Assembly (NCBI GenBank): GCA_004764695.1 | Contig: SMSO01000031.1 | Location: 2,837,048-2,901,047, forward strand | Source of the DNA: Schizochytrium sp. TIO01 | Taxonomy: Eukaryota; Sar; Bigyra; Thraustochytrida; Thraustochytriidae | Length of the DNA stretch: 64,000 nt | Direction: 5' to 3' | In this document: piece after piece, positions 41,341-53,151 of the stretch | Position numbering within the stretch: position 1 is the stretch's first letter | Layout of the letters: the number at the start of each line of letters is the position of its first letter | Program-made: the position numbers and the translations under genes | Notes under the pieces: model-generated | Told to the model about the DNA's origin: nothing | What the model saw: only the letters and a program-made list of their open reading frames with translations | The model's database searches: none

Positions 41341-43468
41341 GTTGCTTGATGTCTGCTGCCTTTCGCAGACAGAGCGCCTCCTCTCCAGATCTTTGGGGCA
41401 CTAGGAATCGACAACCTTTCTCCGAGTTACCGGTCTGCTTACTCACTAGAGCAAACAGACCAACAATCAAACAAACAAACAAACAGACGAGCAAACAAAA
41501 GGTCCACTTAAAAAGAAAGAAAAAAGAAAGACAAAAACAAGACAATCACTCACAAAGCAGAAGAGACGTCCGCTCCTTTACACGGTCCTATGCGCGTTCG
41601 GACCGCTCCTGCCTCCAACTGCCTGCTGCCCGGAGGCCTTGCTGTGCCTTTCTCGTGCGTAGCAACGGCAGGCTGCTTGCTGCTGGCCCGCTTGCTTTCG
41701 TTCTTCGCTTTCTGTCTGCCTGGCTCTGCGCTTGCTTCAGTTCTGCTGACACTGCTGTTTTGCTTCAGCGACGCGAGTATTAGAACTACTTCTCCTCCTC
41801 TTTTCTTTCTCTTTTCTTTTTTCATTTCTTTCTCATTTCTCTGACCTTTTCCTTTCTTTCTCTCGCACTCTCTTCCCCTCCCCCTCGCTACTCCTCTCTA
41901 TCCTATCCTTACAAGTGTGCACACGACAAGCCCGGTCTAAAGAAGAGCGCATTTTCTAAAAATAAAACAAAGAAACCCCATTCACTTTAAAACCGTCTTT
42001 TTAATTACTCAAAGTTTCAAATTTGGATATTAATAACGAAATGTCCTTCAAGCGTCTTTTGAAGAATGATTCTCATTTTTTAATGGAAAAGATAACATTT
42101 TATTTATTTATTTATTATTTATATATTTCAGAAGGAGAGGAAAAGCAACGCGCAAGAATCAGCCGATGCAAAGCACTATGATAATCAAGATCCGCTTCCC
42201 GCTCCGCTTGCGTGGCTGGTTCCTCTGCTTCTAATCTAAAGCAGTTGCTGAGCTCTTTCTTCGCTTTAGATAGCCTCGCACGTACCTACAGACAGACAAA
42301 CGAGGTTCCTGCGGCTGCTTCTTTTTGAATCAATTTAAAAAACAAAACAAAAAACTTTTAAAGCAAAACAACAAAAGCGGCACCCTGTCCCACTTTAAAA
42401 GTATATCAGCAAACACATTTGGTCTCTCAACTTTTGAAACTACTTTTATCATTGCGTACCTTTCTCAGTGTTTCGCTTCAGCCATCTCCGTCACACCGCA
42501 GAGGGACCTGAGTCTTTTTTCTTCACAGAATAAGTTAATTAATTCTTTTAAAAAAAGAAAAAAGAAAAAAGAAAAAAGATAAACATAAACATAAACATAA
42601 AGTTTGGTGAGGGTGGTAGTACAGATAGGGTAAAGCCTAGGTGTGCGAAGTCCAGGCCATAATATCAAGCCTCTTTCTGTCCAAAGAATGCCCTTCTCTC
42701 GCAATCAGCCTTAAGCAGCCCGCAGTCCGTTTGTCTCTGTCGCAAGACAGACCCAGAGCAACAAACTATTGCTGCCAACGAGCGAGAGCGAACAAAACAT
42801 GAGCGACTCGAAGAAACTACCTCACACATCCCGTCCAAATGCCGCCTCCACACAGTCCCCACAGTGCGTCCTGTCCTCTCAGCAAAGTGCTTCTCTTCTC
42901 CCCTCTGTTTTCCTCCTTCCTTCCCTCCAGTGCCTACTTAGGCGGTAGGTCAGCCTCTTCAACCCAAGCTCTGCGGCGGCTCTCTGCTCTGCTCTCGTTC
43001 CTCCTTCGTGATCTCAGCACCAGCCGCGAGAGGGCGCCTCCTCGAGCTCCAGCCGGGGAGGTGCCGTGGCCAGGGCGATAAAGAAGGCCTCCAGGCCGCC
43101 CCACGGCCCTGCAACCCCCTTGCTCCTTCACTCTTCTTGCCGCCTTGTCACGCCCAGACTGCTGCTGCGGCGTTCTGCTGCAGTTCCACGTCGGTGCCGC
43201 GCCCTCAATCTTCAGCGGACCGTCTGTCTCTCTGTCTGTCTGTCTCTGTCCATCATGATAGAAAGGTAGGTAGGTACCTCCCTACTTAGGCAGGCGGGCC
43301 GAGATGCGAAAGGATAAGCCGTAGCTACCTGTTAGTCGCAAACTGCTTTCAAGCGAGCTGGGAATGGATGCGGCGTTTTAAAGAGAGAAGGTTTGGAGAG
43401 GCAGACAGACAGAGAGACAGGCAGACAGCTAGCTAGCTCTATGCCTAGCTATCTATTTCATTCATGAT

Positions 43469-43495
43469 TCTTTCTTTCTTTCTTTCTTTCTTTTT
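43469..43495. repeat. CTTT microsatellite
   Basis: About six to seven ttct units. Confidence 0.9.
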
Positions 43496-43976
43496 CATAA
43501 ACTTTTTTCTTTTCTTCTTTTCTTTTCTAATTTTTCTGACTAACTTCTGCTAAAAGGGATTGCTATGAGCGCCTTCGTCAATCGAAGCAGTGAATGGTCG
43601 CTATCCGGGTGTCTCTAGAGATGCTTAGGAGCTCCACTGCTCCCTCAACTTGAAGTTCTTTGACCAGAAAATGAAATGGTCAGACGTTTGACTGCCTGCA
43701 CCTCTACCTTTTGAATGAGAGGTAATCTAGAGGACTCAAAAAATGCTTAAAATAGGGAAGAAAAAGGGCAGTTCTGCAAAACTTGGCCGGTTCTTGCTCG
43801 GAAGCCTCCCTCTGGAACACTGCAACCTAAAACTCCTAGTGGGGTCAGGACTGCATCAAATAGATCATCATAAATCCACCCTGGGCCTGCGCTCGCACTC
43901 ATAACATAAATATGGTTAAACAGAGACTCTCCAATACTGTTTCATGATTTGTTTTCTCTCAGCTCGAGTTCTAAAA

Positions 43977-44026
<50 letters not shown>
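43977..44026. repeat. Long CTTT microsatellite
   Basis: About twelve uninterrupted cttt units, pyrimidine-only on the plus strand. Confidence 0.95.
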
Positions 44027-44027
<1 letters not shown>

Positions 44028-44374
44028 GAGTGTTAATTGTCTTTTATTTATTTTATTATTAATATATGTATGTTCCAAAAAGGTAATAAGAGTGAAAAAC
44101 TAGTTTAGTTTACTTTCAACATCCGCATCGATAAGAGAGGCGCAGAGAGTGAGGGTCCTTAGTCTCTGCTGGGAGTTGTGGAAGGAGGTCGGGCGCCGCT
44201 CCCCTCAGTGCGTTTGGTCTCTCGTTTATAAGCGGCCTTCGCAATCACCCTCATTGAAGACGAAGATCCCTCTAACCAAGAGACCCTCGAGTTCATTCGT
44301 TGTCTTCCTGTGAACAGACAAAGCTCACGCTCAAAGTCAAGTTCAAGTACACATCTCAAATTCGTTCTAAAGAA

Positions 44375-44551
44375 ATGGAAACACGCAAACACGCAAGCAA
44401 GCAAGTTGAAACCAGCCACGGTGAGGCGTCATCCGCCAGTTTCGCGAGAATCAACCATCCTCCATCCATCGAAGAGTTGAAATCGCTTGCTTTCCGCACC
44501 CCACGCTGCTTAAGCGATCATGTTTGCAGCTGCTCTCCAAAGTTCGAGTGA
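44375..44551 (+). CDS. Possible 58-residue ORF in the desert
   Basis: The ATG at 44375 (agaaATGg) opens 58 codons with balanced composition (for example INHPPSIEELKSLAF). The frame is also open upstream to a TTG at 44300. No family is recognised. It may be chance. Confidence 0.2.
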   Translation: METRKHASKQVETSHGEASSASFARINHPPSIEELKSLAFRTPRCLSDHVCSCSPKFE

Positions 44552-47500
44552 CCAAGGTTCATCCATCTTGCAGTGTTCAATTGCGTGTTTCTTCGATAGA
44601 ACCAACCAATGTTTTGCTACTCCGCCGTGTAAGAGTGCGTGTCAATCGTTGAAAAGGCCAAAAGGGAGATAGGCGTCTGTCTAACATATCTATCTAGAGG
44701 CGATCTTCAGAAAAATAAACAACTTTATTTATGTGGCATGTTATTTTTAATTTTTCATATTTTATAAATAAATACATAAAAACTAAATTTAAATTAAAAC
44801 TCCGCCGGGAGAGTATGAGGAGGTAGCACTCGGCTACCGCCAGGTAAGGCTTCTTGAATCTGCTCCTGCCAATTGCAAATACGTAGAAGAAGTGCCTATC
44901 CTGAGCTACCTGTCCTACTGGCTCATTAGGGACCAGAGTAGCAGTGCGATAAGGACCTGGCGAAAGTGCCTCCTCTCTTTCTCCACTTCACACTTTGCGC
45001 TGTCAGTTAATACCTCGAGAGTGATAAAATGATAGAATGGGGGAGTAACTTTACGTAGTAGAGAAGTGCCGCTCTCTCTGTCACTCTGTCTGTTTGTCTG
45101 TTTGTCTGCTTGTCTGTTTGCTCATTCGCCTGTCTACATGCCTATTTGTCAGTCTGCCAGTCAGCTCAAAGTTTGTTGCCTCTATTTCTGGGTCAATGAA
45201 TGTGGTTCTGCGTAAAACAGAGAGAGGGAAGAAGTTCACAGACCTCTAATAAGCTTCGACTATCGATTGCCCAGTTTCGATCGAGGGTGGAAGTGAGAGC
45301 GAGGAAATGTTTTCGGTCTTGGCTTTTATTTTCATTTGACAAACTGGTAGACATTTTCCATTGTTCTTTCCATGAAGATAATTAATTAAAAGAAGTAAGG
45401 CTGGAAAGTATTAATGTTCTGAGAAAGAGAAAAGACGGTCTACTCTAGCTGCTCAAAGTACGAAACTCTGTTATTTTCAACTCTCGGGAATTCGCCTTTT
45501 GAACCACCGCGCGAGAATGACATAAGCGCGATAGCTGCGGCTCGGATTGTCAACTCATTCGCTGTGTTTCATTCGAGCGCAGCTTTCTTGTTGAAGGCCA
45601 ATGAATCGACAAATTCTTTGATCTTCTTGAACTCAAGTTAACAGTAGGTAGGCACCTGCCTGAAAGTACACAAGAGGGGCGAGGAGTAAAAGAAAACTTT
45701 CAATCTGTGCCACGTTTGCAAGAGAGGGAAAGAGGGAGGGAGTGAGGGAGGACGATTTACAAGAGCGAGGAACCGCCGCAGCAGGCGGCCATTAGGAGGA
45801 GAGGTGCGGGGAGGTGCGGGCCAGTGGGGCGTGAGGGCGAAACGGGGAGGCTATTATTCCTTCAAACAAACTGTCGGTCTTCTGAAGGTAGGTATGGTTT
45901 TTTAAGTTTAAAGTAGAACTTGAAATAAGGGATCTCAATCCTCTAGGGTATTCAAAAGCAAACCAAAAAGCAGTTGGAAAGAAAAGATCTGCCATGAGCG
46001 CTGCGACCGCTTCCATGAGTCCAAAATGTAAAGGCACACGCCTACTCCAACTGCTTTGGTCGTTGGCCGACACTCCTTCTTATGTGCAGTCACCATCACA
46101 GTGGGTGGTATGGAAAGGCGGCAGACAGCTTTCGCAATCGCAATCGCAGTATTAGCTCTGGTTTAGTGATTCTCAAAGGAATCAAGCACAGAGGCACCAT
46201 AGATAGCTAGAGAAAAAAGAGTTTCATTACTTAAAGAGCTTTTCTTACTCTAAGTTTTTATTCCAATTAATAATTAAATTAAATTAAATTAAAACTAAAA
46301 TATATCTTTAGATATTTATAAAGATAAATATTCTTCTATAATTAAATGACTTTCCAAAAAGAAGATGAAAAAGTTGCCTTAATCCCCTTTTTAGAGAAGG
46401 GAGACAGAAGGATGTCGCGAAAGCGGGCGCGTAGCTTATGACGAAAGCAAAGAGACAAAGTTGTAAAATAATACGACCTGTCCTACTGGTTTCCTTAACG
46501 CGCTTTTCTCTCACTAACTCGACTGGAGGCAATGAAACAGGGACAAATTATTTCTTTCCCAAACACTTTCAGAGCTCAGTGTGATGCAGTTAACCAGTCC
46601 CCTCACACTTTTTTTCTTCCTAGCTTTTCTTCAAGGTTTCTTCGCCCTCACTGGAGAGGTTTCTTTGGCTTTTCTTTAGGATTTCTTCACCCCCTCACGG
46701 TGTGAGGAAGTATTCACTTGAAAACAGGCTATTCTTCCTCTGAAGCAAAACTTAATTGGCGCAGTCGTGCGTCACTGGCACTGGCCATCCTCCGTCTCCG
46801 GCAGAAGCTTGAGAGGGAGAATTTACTTTCCCTTCCAAAGGAACTTGCTGCGGTTGTCTCACTGCACTGACCCGAGAAGATGAGAGCCTGAGTGCTTTCT
46901 TCGAGGAGGGTTCCAACAGCCGCGCCAACCGAAGACCGCCGCGGTGACGGGTAAACCGTCACGAGGAAATATACACTGCGTTTCACCGAGTCGATGATAT
47001 TCTCGCTGCGGCTCCTCTCGCTCAGAGGGTCAGTCTTCCCTCACAAATCGGCGGAGAAATGTCTTGGACAGATTAAGGTGGAGCTATGTCGATTTCTCCT
47101 CGATGCCCCTCCCAGCCCAACCCCACTTGATGCGAGGCCTGAACACCTTCCTCCAGAACCCGCTCAGAACCCAATTAAGGGGCTTCTATCGCTTCGGGCA
47201 AACTTTGGATCTGCCGGCCCTTTGGCCTCGGCTACGCTAGCGCGGGGATTGTAGAGAAAAGGCTAACCGTTCTCTCGCTATGTGTTCTCTCTTGCCCGAG
47301 GCGCGGTATAAGCGAGGACTGACTGACCTAGCGAGGAAGGACTGACTGACCCGGACATACTTTAGCAAGCAAGCCTACGTTCAGTCGTTTGGTGGCACTG
47401 TTGCCAGAAAGGACCAGAGCCGCTCGAAAGCCCACAAACCGGTCGCAGCCCCGTGCACAGGCATGCATGTATGAGGCCAGGCGCGGTAACGCACGCTTAT

Positions 47501-48134
47501 CCAGCGCGGACTGCGACTCGAAGCGAAGTTCTGCTACCCCAGAAGCCAGAAAACACGCAGAAACGATCAACTTTAAAACTTTTATCTTTTTAAAAAAACG
47601 AAAAAGGAAAAGGAAAGGAAACGAGAAGATAAAAAGAAGTGCTCTCTTTGTTTCCTTCTTTCTTTACCCCTTTTGAACCCGGAAATTCTCATTTTAGCCT
47701 TCTCATCCCTCCTGTATACTGAATACAAGCCGGAGTCGAAGACAGAACAGACGCCTGAAGTCTGGGCTTTGTGACAACGCGGTGAATTAATCGAAAGAGT
47801 TCGCTCGATTGAGGGCGAGAGAGACGCCGTTGTGGCGGGCTTCCTCACATCCTCTGCGGTCCATCAAAGCCTCCTCGCACAGCAAACCGTGATTCCATCG
47901 AGGTGAATAATGAATGAATGTTTCAGTTTGAGTGTAACTAAGCAAAAGGTAGTTTCTCAATCAAAACCCACGCTGTACGTGGACCACCACGATGGAGAGA
48001 CGTAGTATACGCATTCAAAGCAACGCTACTACGACTAATGATGCCAAACAGACAGCCAGACTTACGAAGCCAATACCGAATACTATGACAGCTCGACAGA
48101 AGATCTGCCCCTATTGGCACCGTCTAGGCAGGGC

Positions 48135-48440
48135 TCAAATGGATAGCTTCAATGGGTTCCTGCTAAATGATGATGATGTAAGCAGAGCTTGAAGCGAATT
48201 GATTTGTTTTGATGAGTTTTGGAGAGAAAGTCTTTTTGTTGTAACCTCTCTATCTTCGAAACACAACTCGAAGAGACGGCTTGTCTGCGGCTCTGACTTG
48301 AGAGACAGACGTTTAAGCTGGCTCCGCAGCGCAGTGGCGTCCATTTTTGATGAGAGAATCCCTGCTTGATTTCCACTCCGGATCGAGAGTTCACAGCCAA
48401 CAGCGCGGTTCCTCGTCCTTTGCATGATTTCTTCGATCAT
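48135..48440 (-). CDS. Possible 101-residue ORF in the desert
   Basis: The ATG at 48440 opens 101 codons, the longest credible frame inside the 10.8 kb desert. The text is Ser/Leu/Lys-rich and could be helical (ALRSQLKRLSLKSEPQ). It overlaps a 66-codon frame on the other strand. No family is recognised and coding status is doubtful. Confidence 0.18.
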   Translation of the reverse strand: MIEEIMQRTRNRAVGCELSIRSGNQAGILSSKMDATALRSQLKRLSLKSEPQTSRLFELCFEDREVTTKRLSLQNSSKQINSLQALLTSSSFSRNPLKLSI

Positions 48441-48881
48441 GACTCTAGGAACAACTTAGGAGAAAAATACCTGGGGTTCTACTTCTGCCTAGGTGCCTCT
48501 ACCTTATCTTTACCAATATATTCACTTTTGAAAATACAAATTACTTCATAAAAGTTGTTTTAGTTTTTTTTTTATTAATAAATCTGTTTTCTTTTCTTTT
48601 TGAAAGCTTTCTCTAATAATAATAATAAGAATAAGAATAAGAAAAACAGAAGGAAGGATGCAGAACTCTTCTTCAGGTTTCCCGTCTCAAGCTTGACTTG
48701 AGAAGAATGCCATCTGTCTTTGCGTGAATGAGATAATGAGCGCACTCTCCTTCTCCTCTAACGAGTAGTAACTATAGGTAGCTGGCTCGGCCCTCATTGT
48801 GAGAGCGTCAGACACGTGAAAATCGAAGGCTTCAAAATCGTTTGAACTCGTGATCGTATGTTACTACCCTATCTCAATTGT

Positions 48882-48882
<1 letters not shown>

Positions 48883-48912
<30 letters not shown>

Positions 48913-48928
48913 AAGAAGAAGAAGAAGA
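48883..48928. repeat. AAG microsatellite
   Basis: About fifteen uninterrupted aag units. Confidence 0.95.
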
Positions 48929-50746
48929 AAAGAAGATGACAGCGGGTCAGGTGTCATCATGTAGATGTAGATACTACGCAATATGAGCAAATGCTCAGCT
49001 CCTACTAACTCGACTTAGCGGCGAAAGAGGCGCATGAAAGTGTGAGAAAGAAGCTCTTTCCATCAAACCGCCTCAAGTTAAGGTTGAAATTAATTAATTC
49101 TGCCCATGATCATGCATTAGTAGCTATCTAGGTGATGGCTACTACCTGCTAACAGCGAGAGAGAAGGAATTCTGTGCCAATTCTTACGAGATGCCGCTCA
49201 ATCGATCGGGCGAAGATAGCCTATTGTCAAAAGACGGTCGTGACGACTTAAACTCCGGTTAATCGGTTTAAAATTTATCGATCGATTGATACAACCGGTC
49301 GATCCATGGGCGACTTGATGAAATTGATTGAGGCTTTCGTACAACAAGTTTCAAGTTAGTTCTTCTCCGTCGTGCTTTCCTGCCAACAGCCCATCTGAGG
49401 AGACATCTGGACTCCCTCCCACCTCAGTTGGCGAGAGATGATCCACCGATCTATCTACCTACCTATATTGCTCATTCAAATGAGTTCGTTTGGTTTGAAG
49501 GTGATGGAACCCGGAGGGCTCCAGGTTTGGTGCTGCTTTCTGCCTATGCCCGCGATGTGAAGTTGCTCTGAGGCGTTGCAAAGCTAGCTTTGCAGAAGCT
49601 TTGCAGAGCTTTCACTCGCTGGTTCGTCGGGGCGTTCGCTGAGGTGGATTTGGAGATAGGTCTCTCTGCATGCATGCTTCAGAGCCGCGCTGGCAGATCT
49701 TGGGAACTTCGAAACTGTATTGCGTAAGCCGGATCCCTCAATTGTCTGTTTGCTTTACTTTCTGGCGAATGCAAGTAAGCTCGACGATGCCGGCGCTGGA
49801 GAGCTTGGACTTCGACCGCGCGAGGGCGTGTTTTGACTGAGTGACTGACTGACTGACTTACTGACTACTGGGATGCATTCGAGCAGAGGCTCTGATTTGT
49901 AGAGCGAAGAAGTCACCGCCTTCGCGGCAAGGTTAGTTGTTTCAAACAACCGTCTCACGGCAAAGCTCGCTGGGCTGCAAACGTTTGCTCGCTAATAACA
50001 CTCTCAAACTCTCGAGTTGGGACATTCGTGAGCCTTCGAGTCAACTCGAAGCGAGCATTTTGAGGCCTCGACGGCCGTCCCTGCGAAAAGCGCGAGCGTA
50101 GACTCGGGCGTTGGTCGTCCTGTCGCAAGGGCCTTAACAGCAGGATCTCTGACGCTTCAACATCGAAGCCTGTCATAGTACGATTTCTTTGTTCATGAAC
50201 GACGTATCCATGGTTTGTATCAACTGAGAGAAGACTAGGAATCTAGAATATACATTATGAAACATTCACTCCAAGTTGCTTTAACTGCTTTTTTCCAACA
50301 AATGAAGATACAACAATAATGATTAGTTTTTTTAGTTTTTTTAAATCAGAAAAGAAAAGAAAGAAAAGGAAAAGAAAAAAAAAAAGTTTATGTCTCGGAG
50401 TATTTTTGAAAGAGTAGATAAACTTGAAAAAGAAAAAAAAAAATCATAACAGCGAAAAGGTGAAAACAAAACTTAGCTTAAATAATGAGAAGTGAAACAT
50501 GAAGAGGGAAGAAGATTTGCAAATCAAAGGAGTTCGACCTCGAGATGGGCAAACAAAACAAAGCCGGCGGTAGAGAATCGCGTTAGTACGCCCCTGAAGA
50601 AGGTTGTTGCAAAGGAGGTGTGAAAATAGTCAGGCCGTAGCCTGCCTACTCGCCGCCTGCTACGTGTGCTGCTGGATGGATTGCTTGCAATGAGCTGCGA
50701 CTCCAGTGAATGGAACAGCAAACTTCGATTTGTGTTGTGTTCCAAT

Positions 50747-50789
50747 GAATTTTGAATTTGAATTTGAATTTGAATTTGAATTTGAATTC
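50747..50789. repeat. GAATTT hexanucleotide repeat
   Basis: About seven gaattt/tgaatt units. A degenerate complement of the same unit (aattcaa) occurs at about 752-785. Confidence 0.92.
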
Positions 50790-52127
50790 TGCACTGCGCC
50801 CAATCCAGAGTTTAGACTCGCATCGAGCAAATTCCCAGCGCAGCTGCGGCGAACGTCGCTGAGGAGCACCTCGAAAGCCGGGATCCGAGCGGATGTTGAT
50901 GGCGGAGTGCGCGGGCGAGCAGGCTTGCTTGGGCTGCGGGTCCCGGATTCAAAGTGAGCCCTGGGACTCAAGCTTCTTTCCACCCATCTCGTACAACACA
51001 GAAGAGGTCATCTCACATCGCGAAGCTGCGCAGGATGGGAGGGAGGACGAAGCATCGCAAGGAGAGATACCGCCTCTTCTTCTTCTTCGTCGTCGTCGTC
51101 GTCAGGTTTCACGGCTTCTCGTGCTCCGCGTGGCATGTCATTGATTGATCGGTTCATTCAGGAGTAAGCGAATTGATCGGCGATGGATTGCACTGTCTGC
51201 GGCTCGAGCTACTTGTACACGGAGTCGATGAAACGCGGAGCATGTTTGGTATTCTCTTGTCATTCGTCGCAATGGCTTTCATAAGGTGGGATGCTTGTTG
51301 ATCTCGAGGGAGTCGAAATGCGGGACATGAATAACTAACCGCTGAGGGCTCAACGAAAGCCTGGCTCACATCCATGAACCAAGAAGGCCAGGAAGGTCAA
51401 AGAGACCAAGTCGGCGAATGGGCATGCAATCAGAGAGCTCTCCTGTCAAATCCAGTTCGTCCATTCATGTTGACTCACCATGCGAATCGCACCGAGCCCA
51501 CGAGAGTCTGTGTGTCTGTCTGTCTGTCTGATTGACTAACTCACTGCCTGGCTGTCTCTCTCGGAATCCAAAACGACCAGCACATGGAATCACTGCACAT
51601 GCATGCTTGCTGGCGAGAGACGTCTTGGCTCATTGCATGCGCACTTGGATTGAGCAATCTAGCGCGATCATGAGGAATTCTTGATTGCAGGGATCCGTTT
51701 CCAAAAATGGATGCGTTGAAAATGGACTCTCTTGCGAGACCATCCAACAATATCCTGCAAGCCCACAGTGTTTAATTTTTATTTTTTTGTTTATTTATCC
51801 TTTTTTAATTTTAAAAAAGTAATTAAAAAACAAAAAAAAGTGAAAAAGAGAGTCTCCTAAAAATGCGTTACGCAAAGTCAACTTCAGGGTCCCATAGTTA
51901 TACTGGGTAGGGTTGTATGTATCATTCTATGGTTTCTACAATATACAACAGGCCTAGCTAGTAAGTACATACGTATCTAGCTTGTAGGGGGGTTCTCCAT
52001 AGAAGGCGCTAGTCCTAATACTAGCGATGTGATCAATGGGAGTGCAACCAGTGCTTGGTGCTTCAAGAGTGTCTCTTGCCCTTGAACGAACCCATTGGCA
52101 ATTGCACGGTTGTGAGCTATAGAAATC

Positions 52128-52637
52128 ATGGCGGAGGATCGTCGGCGTCGATGGATGCTTGAGGCTCTTGCTGAGGGTGAGGCTGCCCTGGCAAGACGCG
52201 AAGTACCGATTGGCTGTGTATTTGTTGTCACAAACGAGGACGGCAACGAGGAGATCATCACCGCTGGTGGCAACGAAACCAATGAGCTAGCGAATGCTAC
52301 CCGCCATGCGGAGGTAGTAGCAATTGACCGGCTATTCGAGAAGGTCGGATCCAAAGCCAAGGATATCCTATCTCAATCAGAGCTCTTTGTCACCTGCGAA
52401 CCTTGCATTATGTGCGCTGCGGCTATTCAAGAGGTGGGTGTGAGTAAAGTGACATTTGGATGCGGAAATGATAAATTTGGAGGTTGTGGCTCAGTCCTTA
52501 GTGTTGACCCCACAATCGAATGCCACACAGGAATTATGGCCGACGAGGCAGTAGCTCTCTTACAGAAATTCTACCAACGCGAAAACCCACAATCTAAGGA
52601 TACCTTGGTCGCAAAATTTGGCCTCGAGGATTCCTAA
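52128..52637 (+). CDS. ADAT2: tRNA adenosine-34 deaminase catalytic subunit (ADAT2/TadA type)
   Basis: This 169-residue protein is a zinc-dependent deaminase that makes inosine at tRNA position 34. The HAE motif with His60 and catalytic Glu62 (RHAEVVAIDR) and the PCxxC motif with Cys93 and Cys96 (CEPCIMCAAAI) are intact. The length fits ADAT2 (about 170-190). Eukaryotic ADAT2 normally pairs with ADAT3, which is not in this window. The ATG at 52128 is the first Met and gives the expected N-terminus. Single exon; convergent with the kelch gene. Confidence 0.93.
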   Translation: MAEDRRRRWMLEALAEGEAALARREVPIGCVFVVTNEDGNEEIITAGGNETNELANATRHAEVVAIDRLFEKVGSKAKDILSQSELFVTCEPCIMCAAAIQEVGVSKVTFGCGNDKFGGCGSVLSVDPTIECHTGIMADEAVALLQKFYQRENPQSKDTLVAKFGLEDS

Positions 52638-53151
52638 ACTGCCTTAACATAGCCAGTATTGTGTAGGTGAATCCTGCAACAATCATATTCAACTCAAATC
52701 AGTGGAAAATCCCTGTGAGTTTTCTCTGATGATATTGAATTCATTGGTACCTTTTCTCCATATAATCTGTGTATACTGTTCGACCTTTGCACGTTGTCAC
52801 CTCAAAAGCTCAATGCTGAAAACTTGCTGAGAGATGGGTAGCTGCAACTACATAACAAAAGAATTGGATTTTGAGAAGACAGTGCAAATTAAAGGGAGAC
52901 AGAGGTGGAAAGTACTTATTTCTGCATTGAAAGAGATCTTTTGGTGGAATCTCGCCCTCTGCAAACTATTGAAAGGAATGGAAACAGTGCGTGCATAAAA
53001 ATGAAAGTTTAGCTAAGTCTTAAAAGCTGCCTTGGTTGCTCCGAAGGCGACATATTCATTTTGCCGCCAGGTGCATAAGCAGTAGTTTTGTCAAGTGTTG
53101 TTCATAAAATCATTTTGTATTTGTGTCAGAGTTAGATTTGACAAGGGTTGT
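52638..53151. other. Convergent 3' intergenic region
   Basis: Between the ADAT2 and kelch 3' ends. No gene is seen. Confidence 0.5.

Larger units (their letters stand above)
41341..52127. other. 10.8 kb gene desert with GC-rich blocks and microsatellites
   Basis: No convincing gene. GC-rich blocks (about 42.84-43.25, 46.75-47.55 and 49.5-51.5 kb) alternate with AT-rich DNA and many simple repeats (AAAC, TGTC, TCTG, CTTT, AAG, ACTG, GAATTT). The only ATG frames of note are short: 46994-47254 (+, 86 codons), 47992-48192 (+, 66 codons), 48440-48135 (-, 101 codons) and 44375-44551 (+, 58 codons). It could be the regulatory region of the transcription-factor gene, non-coding RNA, or simply heterochromatic filler. 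Confidence 0.6.

Noticed and set aside
41196-41783. 195-codon ATG frame on the plus strand
   Set aside because: Its first part is antisense to the transcription-factor gene and the rest is translated simple repeat (NKQTNKQTSKQ); no family resemblance.
37590-49940. Similar translated phrases NLAARAATSSFY (minus, about 37.6 kb) and NLAAKAVTSSLY (minus, about 49.9 kb)
   Set aside because: The match is short and found by eye across all frames, so chance is likely; nothing around it aligns.
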